Positions 21,197-31,295 of a stretch of DNA of 64,000 bases are shown here, piece after piece. The stretch spans positions 58,908,844 to 58,972,843 of the forward strand of contig OY992540.1 of the NCBI GenBank assembly GCA_963921195.1, in the 5' to 3' direction. The notes beneath the pieces were generated by a model that had not been told where the DNA came from, made no database searches, and saw only the letters and a program-made list of their open reading frames with translations. The first letter of the stretch is position 1. Each line of letters opens with the position of its first letter. This DNA comes from Pegoplata infirma (taxonomy: Eukaryota; Arthropoda; Insecta; Diptera; Anthomyiidae). The translations under genes were made by a program, and so were the position numbers.

Positions 21197-23063
21197 TGTG
21201 AGGTTGCCCTCACAAGGTTTGTTGTTAGTATGAACGCTACCCTAATTTGTTGGTTTAACAACTATTTTTTTGTCCGTGTAGTTTGAGTGTCATATTTTTC
21301 GAAAATTTTCAGTTCGAAAATAAATTTATTTTATCACATCAGCCTTTGGTTGAGATTTCAATTGTGGAAAATTTTCAAGAAGACGCACATAAAAGTTGCT
21401 CTGCGGAGAATTTAAAGGAAATTATTTGGAAAACTTTTATTAGTGGAACCTGTAAGAATAAATTATACATATTTTAGAAAGGATAGCGATATCCAGAACT
21501 GTTAAGGGTGTGGTGACCAGGAGTATTGAGAGTATCCCTGGGAGAATAAATCTTTTTTGAGTATTTACGACGATTAATCATTCCGGTGGTCAAGTATAAA
21601 ATTGAGGGAAATTGGTGGAGGGGACCTGCCGGATATAAATTTTATTCCGGGGTGGGGAAAATCTACCTACAGCTGAATAAGTTAAATGAATTTTGCGTAC
21701 AGATGATTACCACGGGAGAATTTACAAAGTCTGACAAAAGTGAACACCTGCCTCAGTTTTGGTTACAACCTATTAAGGTGACCATATGGTTTTATCAACC
21801 AATAGTGAATGTCGATTTTCTGAAGAAATTTTCAAGTATGCAATTAATTTATTTAACGCGGAGTAAACTAAATTTTGTTGTTTAAATTCGTTAAGTGATG
21901 CGTAACGGTTAAAATATTTTTTTTTTAATCTGTTTTTTTATTAATCGTAAATTTTGTTTATCTAATTTGTTTTTTTGTAACTTTTAAATTCAATTTTTTA
22001 AATTTTCGTATGGTCACCTAAATTAATTTCCTCAACGTTTCCTACATTATACACACAACCATACAAAACCCTTTATACTTTCACTCAAAAAACCTAATCA
22101 CACATATTCACCACATTTAACTCTCTCACACTCTCACATGCTATACGCAGACTCACCACTTACACAAGTATAAAAGCTTTTGCTTTTATCCACCACATAC
22201 ACACAAACGCACACGCAACTTACTCAACCAACCCCTTTTAACTTCTTACTTTGTACAAAAGCTCGTCAGTATCCAGTATCCAGGCGCCTGCAGATTACGA
22301 AGGATGCACACGTAAGTTACATATGATTTTGTTTGATTAGTTACTTGGTTCAGTCATACACATTATTTACACTTCATACCGGTTGCAACCTACAAGTTGT
22401 AACAAAGTACACGGCTTTTTTCTTTTTTTTAATTGTTGAAACAAAATGTGGAATTTTGTCAGACAGGGATTCCCAAATTTTTCGTATAAGGGTCCTAATA
22501 TTTAATTTAAATTATAATTTGTTTTCTTTCATAATTTTCTCTGAAAGGGGAATTGCAAATAAGGGTGACCATAGTTTTGTTAATTTCTTAAATAATTTTT
22601 ATTTGTATTGGTTCTTTTATAAAATTAATTTTAATATTTCTTTTTTGTAAGTTAATTTTTTTTGGGTTTCTTTAAATTAACTTTCGTGTGGTTTTATGAA
22701 TAAAATGGTGAATTTGTATTTATCTTTGTTTAAAATGATTTAATTTGTTTTTGTGTAATTTTTACGAAATGTGAAGTAGGTAGGTAGTGTAAATGGGTTT
22801 CGGGCTGACACAAATTTAATGTGGCTGTCAGCAAGGAGGGAGGGTTAAGACCACGGGTGCCGTCCATCTTGGCAACCCACCCCTTTAGTCATCAACGTCC
22901 CTTCGGTATTGCTATTTTGATGTTGCTTTATGCTACCTAAATTTTAATGTTTTGTAGCGATCCCGAACTATCTCCAATAGGACAGTGCTACCTTATGGTC
23001 CGGCCGTGCTCAGGGAAAATGGGGAGGTTCTTGTCCCTTGAAGATAAGTTACGAGTCGCTACA
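21197..23063 (+). repeat. LTR2 (middle, shared LTR, 1,867 bp, chimeric)
   Basis: Positions 21197-22968 are identical to LTR1 (17525-19296). From 22969 the sequence no longer follows LTR1; it is instead the reverse complement of LTR3 positions 30098-30192. The LTR ends CTACA five bases before a second primer site. It serves both as 3' LTR of the short unit and 5' LTR of the coding unit. Confidence 0.9.
22969..23063 (-). repeat. Inverted 95-bp LTR terminal segment
   Basis: Reverse-complemented, this segment reads as LTR3 30098-30192 with two mismatches in 95 bases. In LTR1 and LTR3 the equivalent segment is in the canonical orientation ('gggacaaga', 'cctgagcacggccgg'). Here 'ccggccgtgctcaggg' appears instead. 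Its outer words TGTAGCGA (22953) and TCGCTACA (23056-23063) are inverted repeats that could have mediated the flip. Confidence 0.92.
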
Positions 23064-23068
23064 ATAAA

Positions 23069-23084
23069 TGGCGCCCAACGTGGG
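23069..23084 (+). other. Second primer-binding site, tRNA-Lys(CUU)
   Basis: TGGCGCCCAACGTGGG follows LTR2 after a five-base spacer. It matches the primer site after LTR1, showing that both units use the same tRNA primer. Confidence 0.88.
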
Positions 23085-23784
23085 CCCCAGTGATTTTATT
23101 CGATTTGACAAATAATCATTTTGGTTATGTAGACAAATTTCTTTATTACATCTATGCTGTTGTTTCATACAAATTTTATTTTCCATCTTTCCGTGATGTC
23201 AATTAGAGCAATATTTTATTTTTTTATTTAATTTTCTTTTCATACTTTCTGTTGGTTTCGACGAATTTAATTTGGACTCAAAGGTTTTTTTTATTGAAGA
23301 TTTTTGGTAACTAATTGAATGAGCGAAAACGTTTTTTCTGAGGGTTAGTTTATTTTGTTGAGAGTAGATTTTGGGGGACATTGAAATCTTTTACTCACGA
23401 AAAAGCTAATCTCAATTCTTTACTGTATTTTTTTTATTTTCTAAAGTATAATTGAGGAATCGTCTTGTGATTTTGAGATCTGTCTTGGATATTTTCGGGT
23501 ACATTTGCTCTCACAATAGATTTCGTAGGTTATATTTTTTTCTTTTCTTTTTGAACATTGATTTGAGAGTTTACTTTTGATATATGAACATTGATTGTAA
23601 AACTTGTTTCAAATTCAAAAAATTATTTTTTTTTTGGTTTACTGGTAGTGAAATTAAGTTTCATATTTTTTTTACTTTTTCTAACTGTTTTGCTTGAAAC
23701 GAGTAGTGGAATTTATCGTATATCGTCTTTATCTTTTGAAAACTTAAAACGTAAAAAATAATAGTAAAATAATAATTTTTCAAT
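23085..23784 (+). other. 5' leader of the coding unit
   Basis: AT-rich untranslated leader between primer site and gag. It has no frame with recognisable domains. It differs from the leader of the short unit, consistent with two subfamilies. Confidence 0.6.
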
Positions 23785-25017
23785 ATGCCTGTGACTAGAA
23801 GCCAGGATAATCTTTTAAATTTGACTGAACCGACAAATTGCAGTTTTACTGTAGAGGTAGGTTCCAACAATGAAACTCCAGACAGACAGAGACAAGGTAG
23901 GCCTAGGAAAACTCCTAGGACACAACCAAGAAATATACCGGCTAGACAGGACAGTGAGTCGCGGGTTAGTCAAATGATTAACGACTCTTTTGTCGCATTT
24001 CGTCGCGAAATGACTAATTTCGTTTCGAATGAGCTGAACATTATGTTCGAAAATATGCATACTAGGACTAACACAAATATACCGGCAGTGACAAATATCC
24101 CAAATGGTGATGATGGTGAGGAGAATCGGCGACGTTCTTCGCGTTATGTAACTAATACAGGGTCGCGGCCTAATTCTTCACAGGATCATTTCCATGCGGA
24201 GAAAATTTCGAATACAATCCGGAATTGGAAGTTAAAATTTACCGGCTATGACAATGACAGGAAAGTTGACGAATTTATTCGACGAGTTAATGTTTTGACA
24301 AATAGACAATTGAATGGGGATTTTGAGACGTTAACAGAGTATGCCCATTGTTTGTTTGAAAGCAAAGCGTTGGACTGGTACTGGCGGTTCCAAAAGGAAA
24401 ATGAGGACGCTGACTGGTTTACCTTGACGGAAGCATTAAGATTGAAGTACAAAGTGGACTACACCGACTACGATATAGAAGAAGACATACGGCGGCGTAA
24501 ACAGAGAACGAACGAAAGTTTTGATGAATACTTGGACGTGATCTCAGATATGACGGACAAATTAAAAACGCCAATGTTAGACCAAAAGCTGTGTGAGATC
24601 TTAATACGTAATTTGAGAACAGAAATAAGATACGAAATTCTTCACTTGAGGATTACCAGTGTTGCCGAACTACGAACAGAAGTTCGGAAGCACGAAAAGT
24701 TTATGAAGGACACGCAAAGTTTTGATAAACGAAAGATAGCAAAGGCAATGATTGCGGAGCTATCTGACCAAGTTGAAGAAGACGATTTTACTAACAATGA
24801 AGTTTGTGGTATTCAACAAAATGTTAGGTGCTGGAACTGTGACAAGACGGGGCACATATACACTGACTGCATGGAGGCAAGACAAGTGTTTTGTTATGGA
24901 TGTGGTGCTAAAAATGTTTATAAGCCCAACTGCCTCAGCAGCAATCTCCCCGATAACAACCAGGGAAATGTATTGCGGGATGTCCGTCGAAAACAGAACG
25001 GGCATCCGAGAAAATAA
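23785..25017 (+). CDS. gag: Gag polyprotein of the Ty3/gypsy element (410 aa)
   Basis: This is the structural protein that forms the virus-like particle and packages RNA. It is uninterrupted. The first 130 residues are low complexity, basic and polar. The middle (about 150-310) is the retrotransposon Gag capsid-like region, with the block LDWYWRFQKENEDADWFTLT and a following basic helix-rich part. Near the C-terminus one zinc knuckle is canonical (C349-x2-C352-x4-H357-x4-C362). A second (C370, C373, C383) has Val at 378 in place of His. The ATG at 23785 is the first in the frame after the leader. The TAA lies 44 bp before the first pol ATG, while the pol frame is already open from 24957, overlapping gag in the -1 frame. 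Confidence 0.9.
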   Translation: MPVTRSQDNLLNLTEPTNCSFTVEVGSNNETPDRQRQGRPRKTPRTQPRNIPARQDSESRVSQMINDSFVAFRREMTNFVSNELNIMFENMHTRTNTNIPAVTNIPNGDDGEENRRRSSRYVTNTGSRPNSSQDHFHAEKISNTIRNWKLKFTGYDNDRKVDEFIRRVNVLTNRQLNGDFETLTEYAHCLFESKALDWYWRFQKENEDADWFTLTEALRLKYKVDYTDYDIEEDIRRRKQRTNESFDEYLDVISDMTDKLKTPMLDQKLCEILIRNLRTEIRYEILHLRITSVAELRTEVRKHEKFMKDTQSFDKRKIAKAMIAELSDQVEEDDFTNNEVCGIQQNVRCWNCDKTGHIYTDCMEARQVFCYGCGAKNVYKPNCLSSNLPDNNQGNVLRDVRRKQNGHPRK

Positions 25018-25061
25018 ATATTTTAACACCTGCTTTAAAACCGGACATAACAAACAAAGCC

Positions 25062-28000
25062 ATGGAAGAGACGGGAAAAACTCTAGAAGTACATCCATTG
25101 ATGCGACCATACCACGTGCGACTGGCCGAATACGAGAAAGCTCGAGAAAGAATTTTTAATATGCCAAAGAGGAAAATACGAGCTGCTAAACGAATACGCG
25201 AATATTATCGTAGACAAAGACTTCTAAAGCGTTGCGTTATTTCTCCGATTTTGAGTAAGTATTTGGACAGCAGACCGTATATTAAGTTGAAGGTTCGGAA
25301 CACCGATTACTTGGCATTACTCGATAGTGGTGCTAATAAGAGCGTTATTGGAGGTCAGCTGGCAACTCAGGTCCGTAATGGTAAAGAGTTCCGAAAGTGC
25401 TTAGGCAATGTACGTACTGCGGACGGACAGAAGCAAGAGGTTTTAGGTACAGCGACTTTGGTGGTTACTTTTCAAGGGGTATCAAAATTATTTGAATTTT
25501 TAGTAGTTCCATCTATACAACAGGAGTTAATTTGTGGTTTTGATTTTTGGACAACATTTGGACTCAAAATTTCAGTGCCAACGATTAGCGAAATTGAATG
25601 TAAACAGACAGACCCAGACAAACTAGAGCTGACGTACGATCAACAACTCAGATTGGACAAAGTAGTGGCGGCATTTCCCAATTCGGAAACAGAAGGACTA
25701 GGGTGTACCACTCTTTTACAGCATACGATTGATACTGGTGATGCAAAACCTGTGAAACAGAGATACTATCCAATTTCTCCAGCAGTGGAGAAACAACTTT
25801 GCGGAGAATTGGATAGGATGCTATCACTTGGTGTCATTGAGGAAGCACCTAATTCTCCGTGGTCTTCTCCTACGGTGGTTGTCGTTAAACCTGGCAAAGT
25901 TAGGATGTGTGTCGACAGTAGGAAACTAAATTCTGTGACCATAAAAGACGCATACCCGATACCAAACATCGACGGACTAATTGCAAGACTTCCTCCAGTT
26001 CATTGCATTTCGAAAATTGATTTAAAAGATGCCTTTTGGCAAATTAAACTGGAGGAAAGTTCAAGACCAAAGACGGCATTCACAGTTCCAAATCGGCCCC
26101 TGTACCAGTTTACAAGAATGCCATTTGGACTGTGTAACGCACCGCAAACGTTGTGCCGACTCATGGACATGGTCATTCCGTATAACTTGAAATCCCATGT
26201 ATTCGTATATTTAGACGACCTTCTTATTGTTTCACAAAACTTTGACGAACACCTGGCACATCTTATGGAAGTAGCAGCGCAGTTAAGAAAAGCGGGTTTG
26301 ACGATAAACGTATCCAAAAGCAGTTTTGCGTTGAGTAGGGTGAAGTACCTCGGGTATGTTGTAGGGAATGGTACGTTACAAGTTGACGAAGAAAAAGTAT
26401 GCGCTATACAGGACTTTCCACGGCCAAAATCCATCAAACATGTAAGGCGGTTTTTGGGAATGGCAGGATGGTACCGTAGATTTATACAAGACTATTCATC
26501 AATTACTTTTCCTCTAACGGAACTACTTACGAAGAAGAAAACTTTCGTTTGGACAGAGGAAGCGCAGGAAGCCTTTGATTTGTTGAAAGAGAAACTTACG
26601 ACTGCACCTCTACTTATACATCCGAATTATGACAAGCCTTTTGTATTACAGTGTGATGCAAGCACATATGGGGTGGGTGCCGTGTTAGCGCAGGAGGACG
26701 AGGAGGTAACAGAACGTCCAATAGCTTTCATGTCACATAAGCTAAATAAGGCCCAACGGAACTATACCATTACGGAGCTGGAGTGCCTAGCGGTGGTAAT
26801 GGCCATTAAAAAGTTTAGGGCGTATATCGAGGGTCAAGAGTTTAAAGTGGTGACGGACCACGCAAGTTTAAAGTGGCTGATGAGCCAACGAGACTTATCA
26901 GGAAGATTGGCAAGATGGTCCTTAAAATTGCAAGGATTTAAATTTTCTATAGAACACCGAAGGGGAAAAGATAACGTGGTTCCGGATACCCTATCACGGG
27001 CTCATGAAGGTGAAGATTATCTTGAGGCTATTGAATTGGAAACACTTCCGTCTATTGATTTAAATTCACAAGCATTCGACTCGGCAGAATACGCAAAATT
27101 ACGGACGGACTTTTCGGAATCAGGACTACCGGACTTTAAAATTATAGATAAATTTATTTATAAAAGGACAGATTTTTCGGCTGGACAGACGGACGAATCA
27201 GACTCGTGGAAATTATTCGTACCAACTGAACTTCGTCATGACGTTATTTATTCGGCACACGACATTCCAAATTCATCTCACGGCGGTATTGGAAAAACCA
27301 TAGAACGTATAAGGCGTTATTTTTACTGGCCACGTCTAGTAACAGATGTCAGAGATTATGTTCTGAATTGTACGTTGTGTAAAACTGCAAAGACGCCAAC
27401 ATCTATACAAAGACCACCAATGGGACAAATGGTGAATACGGAACGTCCGTTCCAACGCTTGTATATCGATTTGATTGGACCGTTGCCAAGAACAAAATCT
27501 GGACACATAGGAATACTGATTATCTTGGACCACTTTTCCAAGTTTACATTTCTTAAGCCTATTAAGAAATTTGTGGCAAAGGAAATCATAAATTATTTGC
27601 AGTCAGAAATTTTTCCGTGTTATGGAGTGCCTGAAACACTAGTGTCGGACAATGGTTCGCAGTTCCGGAGTAGGGACTTTGTCAATTTCCTAAAGAAGCA
27701 GGGAATCGAACACATGCTTACTGCTGTATATAGTCCCCAGGCTAATGCTAGCGAGCGTGTAAATAGATCGATTAATGAGGCACTCAGGTCATATGTTCGA
27801 AGGGACCAGCGCGACTGGGACTTATACATCAGTAGCATTAACTGTTCGTTAAGGAATAGCGTTCATCAGACTATTGGCAGGACACCATACCAAATTGTGT
27901 TCGGGCAGAATATGCTTACACACGGCCATGATTATAAGCTGTTGAAAAGTCTTAAGATTTTGAGTGAATCGGACACAAGTATTGAAAGGCAGGACGAGTT

Positions 28001-28283
28001 AACATTATTGCGTGAGGAAATTAAGGAGTTGGTTCGAAAAGCGTATAACAAAAACGAACGAATTTACAATTTACGTTCTCGTACTAAAAATTTTGAAGTG
28101 GGACAGGACGTTATTAGGAGAAATTTTGCGCAGAGTTCAAAAGTTGGATATTTCAATTCAAAACTGGCTCCAGTTGGTAGTCCAGCGAAGGTAATTCGGA
28201 AAATAGGGCATGTAAATTATGAGTTAAAAGATCTGGACAGCAATAATACAGGGGTGTATCACGCGAAGGATATATGGACGTAG
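25062..28283 (+). CDS. pol: Pol polyprotein: protease, RT, RNase H, integrase (1,073 aa from first ATG)
   Basis: This polyprotein matures the particle, copies RNA to DNA and integrates the cDNA. Domains in order: basic linker; retropepsin with LLDSGANKS (Asp88); reverse transcriptase with YLDD at 383-386 and upstream FTRMPFGLCNAP; RNase H beginning QCDAST (Asp532) with later TELECLA and TDHASL; integrase zinc region ending NCTLCKTAK; catalytic Asp803, Asp863 and Glu898 (34 residues between the last two, in the YSPQANASERVN style common in insect gypsy elements); and a C-terminal tail ending in HAKDIWT. No stop or shift is seen. The frame is open back to 24957, so the protein may arise by -1 frameshifting from gag or by reinitiation. 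I saw no canonical slippery heptamer in the overlap. No env follows. Confidence 0.93.
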   Translation: MEETGKTLEVHPLMRPYHVRLAEYEKARERIFNMPKRKIRAAKRIREYYRRQRLLKRCVISPILSKYLDSRPYIKLKVRNTDYLALLDSGANKSVIGGQLATQVRNGKEFRKCLGNVRTADGQKQEVLGTATLVVTFQGVSKLFEFLVVPSIQQELICGFDFWTTFGLKISVPTISEIECKQTDPDKLELTYDQQLRLDKVVAAFPNSETEGLGCTTLLQHTIDTGDAKPVKQRYYPISPAVEKQLCGELDRMLSLGVIEEAPNSPWSSPTVVVVKPGKVRMCVDSRKLNSVTIKDAYPIPNIDGLIARLPPVHCISKIDLKDAFWQIKLEESSRPKTAFTVPNRPLYQFTRMPFGLCNAPQTLCRLMDMVIPYNLKSHVFVYLDDLLIVSQNFDEHLAHLMEVAAQLRKAGLTINVSKSSFALSRVKYLGYVVGNGTLQVDEEKVCAIQDFPRPKSIKHVRRFLGMAGWYRRFIQDYSSITFPLTELLTKKKTFVWTEEAQEAFDLLKEKLTTAPLLIHPNYDKPFVLQCDASTYGVGAVLAQEDEEVTERPIAFMSHKLNKAQRNYTITELECLAVVMAIKKFRAYIEGQEFKVVTDHASLKWLMSQRDLSGRLARWSLKLQGFKFSIEHRRGKDNVVPDTLSRAHEGEDYLEAIELETLPSIDLNSQAFDSAEYAKLRTDFSESGLPDFKIIDKFIYKRTDFSAGQTDESDSWKLFVPTELRHDVIYSAHDIPNSSHGGIGKTIERIRRYFYWPRLVTDVRDYVLNCTLCKTAKTPTSIQRPPMGQMVNTERPFQRLYIDLIGPLPRTKSGHIGILIILDHFSKFTFLKPIKKFVAKEIINYLQSEIFPCYGVPETLVSDNGSQFRSRDFVNFLKKQGIEHMLTAVYSPQANASERVNRSINEALRSYVRRDQRDWDLYISSINCSLRNSVHQTIGRTPYQIVFGQNMLTHGHDYKLLKSLKILSESDTSIERQDELTLLREEIKELVRKAYNKNERIYNLRSRTKNFEVGQDVIRRNFAQSSKVGYFNSKLAPVGSPAKVIRKIGHVNYELKDLDSNNTGVYHAKDIWT

Positions 28284-28327
28284 ATAATTTGTTCTAAATT
28301 TTTTTTCTAGATTTAGAGTGTATGCAA

Positions 28328-28359
<32 letters not shown>

Positions 28360-28375
28360 CTTTCGGTGGTGCATT
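28284..28375 (+). other. 3' end of coding unit, T-run and short GGTGGTG motif before LTR3
   Basis: Only 92 bp separate pol from LTR3. They contain a long T-run, then CTTTCGGTGGTGCATT. The motif is shared with the end of the short unit and takes the place where a polypurine tract is expected. Confidence 0.7.
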
Positions 28376-30217
28376 TGTGAGGGTACCTCACAAGGTTTTG
28401 GGTTGGAAATTATATTGAGTAAAATTTAAGGAGGGTTTACTGTAGGAACAAGTAAAATTTTAAAATTTTTGTCAAATGAAAATAATTTCTGGGAAATAAA
28501 TTTCAAAAATTTTCTGAGAAAATTTTATTTCAATTTCGAAGTTTGAATAAACAACATAAAATTTTTATGAAAATAAATTGAAAACGAAAATTCAAATTAA
28601 ATTCCAATATTTTTAAATCGCCTTGGCGTATATTGAAATTGTTCAAAAGCGGATAAAAAAATATAATCTCGGTAGTGGGGGAATATAACGGTGAAATTAA
28701 GCTAAGGTAAGAATACAAAAATATAAGTTTCGGTTGCAAAATTTGCTAACTTGTCCTTATACTTTTTAGTGGCTATAGATCCAACCGTTGATTGTTTTAT
28801 GCAAAGTGCATCTATACGTGTTATTAACATCACCAACAACAGTTAACTTGCAAAAAGAATACGTCGGCTGTGTGGCACAAGTACCACCAGGCTTTTCACT
28901 TTCTGCTGGTGGCCGCACGATCAACTATTTATCTGGTAAATTTGGATAGTTAAAGGCCAAGGGATACATTGTCTTAAAATCAAACTTCAATATTATAATG
29001 TGAAATTTCAAATCGGACATTCACATTTGTTCACGGGTTTACAGTAGGGTGTAAAACTGGTTATACGTCAAACTATAGTCTCGTAAATCATCATCTGCAT
29101 CAACAAAAATTTGACAGATTATTATTTTTTTTTGTTTTTATTTTTTTTTTGGTTTATTGTTTAATTTTTTTTTGTACTTTTAAAATCAGATTTTGAGTAG
29201 GTTATAAGGGGGGTTTTTTTTTACAATTTTAGTTTTACTACATTCAACTTCATTCATTCCACGTTCGTACAAACACTATCATACATACAACATCATACCC
29301 TTTCATACTAAACTTCACTCTCAAACTTAAATACACTTGCCAACTAAAATAAATTTTCAAACGAGAGCTAATCCTAATTCTACGAGTAGCAGACAAAAGG
29401 CCTTCTGTCATCGCTGGAAAAGAATTTGGTGAGTTATTTTAAAATTTTGGTTTTTATTTATCTATACACAAAATACAATTAACAAACACACTACATGTTA
29501 AAGATCAATTAGGCATCTTTTCCGTTTCAATTTCATAGAATTTCATACATTGAAATATTTTCTTTAATACTTTTATAATCCTTTCCTTTGAGTAATCCAA
29601 GTTAAATTTTGTTTTATAAATGTTTTAACTTTTAATGGACAATTATGTCTAAAGTTGTATCGAACATTTAAGTTTGAACTTTCCACACCCAACATTTTAC
29701 ACTCAAATAATTTTTATAGTATTTAAGTAATTTTTTTAGTTACATTCATTTGCTAAAATTTTGCAAATCGGGTATAATATATTAAACATGGTTTTTATAA
29801 TTTATTTTAAATTTATCGTTAAATAAATGTGCGTTTTTATAATGTTTAATTAAATTTTTTTTCTTAATTCCACGAAAGTTTAGGGTAGGCAGTTAGACAA
29901 AATGAGGGCTATCAGAAAGTGGTCCAACGATAGCAAGGTTGGGAGGGTGTAGACATCGAAAAGAAAACTTCCATCTGATTCTTTTCGACCTACAATTTCA
30001 CATACCAGGTTTCTTCTTCTTCCTTCTCTCTTTTTAGTTTGGTTTTGGTTTGGTTGACATTGGGAGTGTAATTTAAGACTACCTTTTCAAATTTTATTGT
30101 AGCGACTCGCAACTTATCTTCAAGGGACAAGATCCTCCCCATTTTCCCTGAGCACGGCCGGACCATAAGGTAGCACTGTCCTATTGGAGATATAGTCAGG
30201 TTGTACGAGCCGTCACA
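28376..30217 (+). repeat. LTR3 (right LTR, 1,842 bp, diverged type)
   Basis: Starts TGTGAGGGTACCTCACA and ends GAGCCGTCACA next to the GCCC duplication. Overall it resembles LTR1 only weakly (same start dyad, a CA-rich U3-like tract at about 29240-29345, same terminal dyad). The terminal dyad (30098-30217) pairs TGTAGCGACTCG with CGAGCCGTCACA and TATCTTCAAGGGACA with TGTCCTATTGGAGATA. A 5' splice-like TTTGGTGAGT is at about 29423-29432, comparable in place to the donor in LTR1. Confidence 0.88.
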
Positions 30218-30232
30218 GCCCCTGTCTTGAAA

Positions 30233-30829
30233 TAATGTTTAAAAGTTCATTCTTAAGTTTTTTTCACTAAAGAAATTCAAGTTTATAATTATATATTTAA
30301 ACAATTTTTTTAATCCTCGCCTACAAAAGGGGGGGGGGGCGGACCGAAAAAAACGACATTTTCTAATCCTATGGGTCCAAATGCAGGACTTTGAACTTCT
30401 AGTAACATAAAAATGTTGCATTTGTTAAACAAAACCACAAAAAATTATATAAAAATGGTATTTTTCAGAGGTTGGTAAAGTTCATCAAGGGGGAAATTTC
30501 TCACCTGGTTCGATTTTGCTCATTTAGGAACTTAACCTGCTTAGTAACATAATACATATGAGGCATTCTACACCAAATTTTCCGCTACAGAAAAGCATGT
30601 GTCCCGTAAATTTCTGAATAGGTTGTTTGGATAGCCCTATATGGAACTAAGAAAATTGTTTTTTTGGTTTTTCAAATTTTCAAAAACTGGGCTTAGGAAA
30701 TATTGGAAAAATGGTAAAAATTGTGACGAGTTGCCTTGATTAAGTATTTATCACATTAAAACGGAATGCACCACAATCTCAAAAATTTACAATCTTATAT
30801 AGTTTTGTATGGGCTATAGATTAAAAATT
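30233..30829 (-). repeat. Dispersed repeat family A, reverse orientation
   Basis: Contains 'aggttggtaaagttcatcaa', 'ttgctcatttaggaacttaa' and 'catatgaggcattctacacc', the reverse of blocks in the 31.3-kb copy, plus a G-run near 30328. No gene is visible. Confidence 0.6.
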
Positions 30830-31194
30830 TTTTTTTTTTTGAAAAATTTTCCGAACCAGTTCTGAAATTTTCCATTTTTTAAAAAAGTCAATTTATCACA
30901 AATCCGGCCATTTTTTTTTTTAATTTTTTTTTTAAGTTTTGATGTTTGTCCATCCACACAAAAAAATTCAGAAACATGTTCGTCGTTTTTTTCGATAAAA
31001 TCGCATTTGAATTTAAAATTTCATAACAATTTAGTAATTTGCTTGTATTTTCTTGTTTTAACGTTGCGAATGAGTATTATCAATTCCCTTGTAAAAATTA
31101 TTTCTTATATAGCCATGTATAAATTGATACAAATATATACTTTTATACATATTTGGATCTCATTATATTTAATTATATAAAAAATCAATCAGAT

Positions 31195-31284
31195 AAGACC
31201 AAATTTCGTATCAAATTATATAAAATTTGATATAACCCCAGATCAAATTTTATAAAATTTTATACGAATTTCGGTCTTATATGA
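31195..31284. repeat. Palindrome with 40-bp arms
   Basis: 'ataagaccaaatttcgtatc' on the left is mirrored as its complement on the right ('gatacgaaatttggtctta' type, with small differences). The ten-base centre is 'ataaccccag'. Similar 'aaatttgatata' blocks recur at 46560-46630 and 47880-47930. Confidence 0.7.
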
Positions 31285-31295
31285 GTATTTTTATA

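Larger units (their letters stand above)
17525..30217 (+). mobile_element. Ty3/gypsy LTR composite with three LTRs and GCCC duplication
   Basis: Four bases, GCCC, flank the whole object (17521-17524 and 30218-30221). The hAT sequence resumes exactly at the right, and the uninterrupted homologue at 60800-60812 confirms the site. Order: LTR1, short dead internal region, LTR2, gag, pol, LTR3. LTR1 and LTR2 are identical over 1,772 bp; LTR3 is of a diverged type. Two tRNA-Lys primer sites follow LTR1 and LTR2. Long LTRs with a tRNA-Lys primer recall the Osvaldo/Ulysses group of flies, which needs a phylogeny. No env-like frame is present between pol and LTR3. Confidence 0.92.

Noticed and set aside
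28284..30217. Search for an envelope gene after pol
   Set aside because: Only 92 bp separate pol from LTR3 and no frame with signal or transmembrane features is present.
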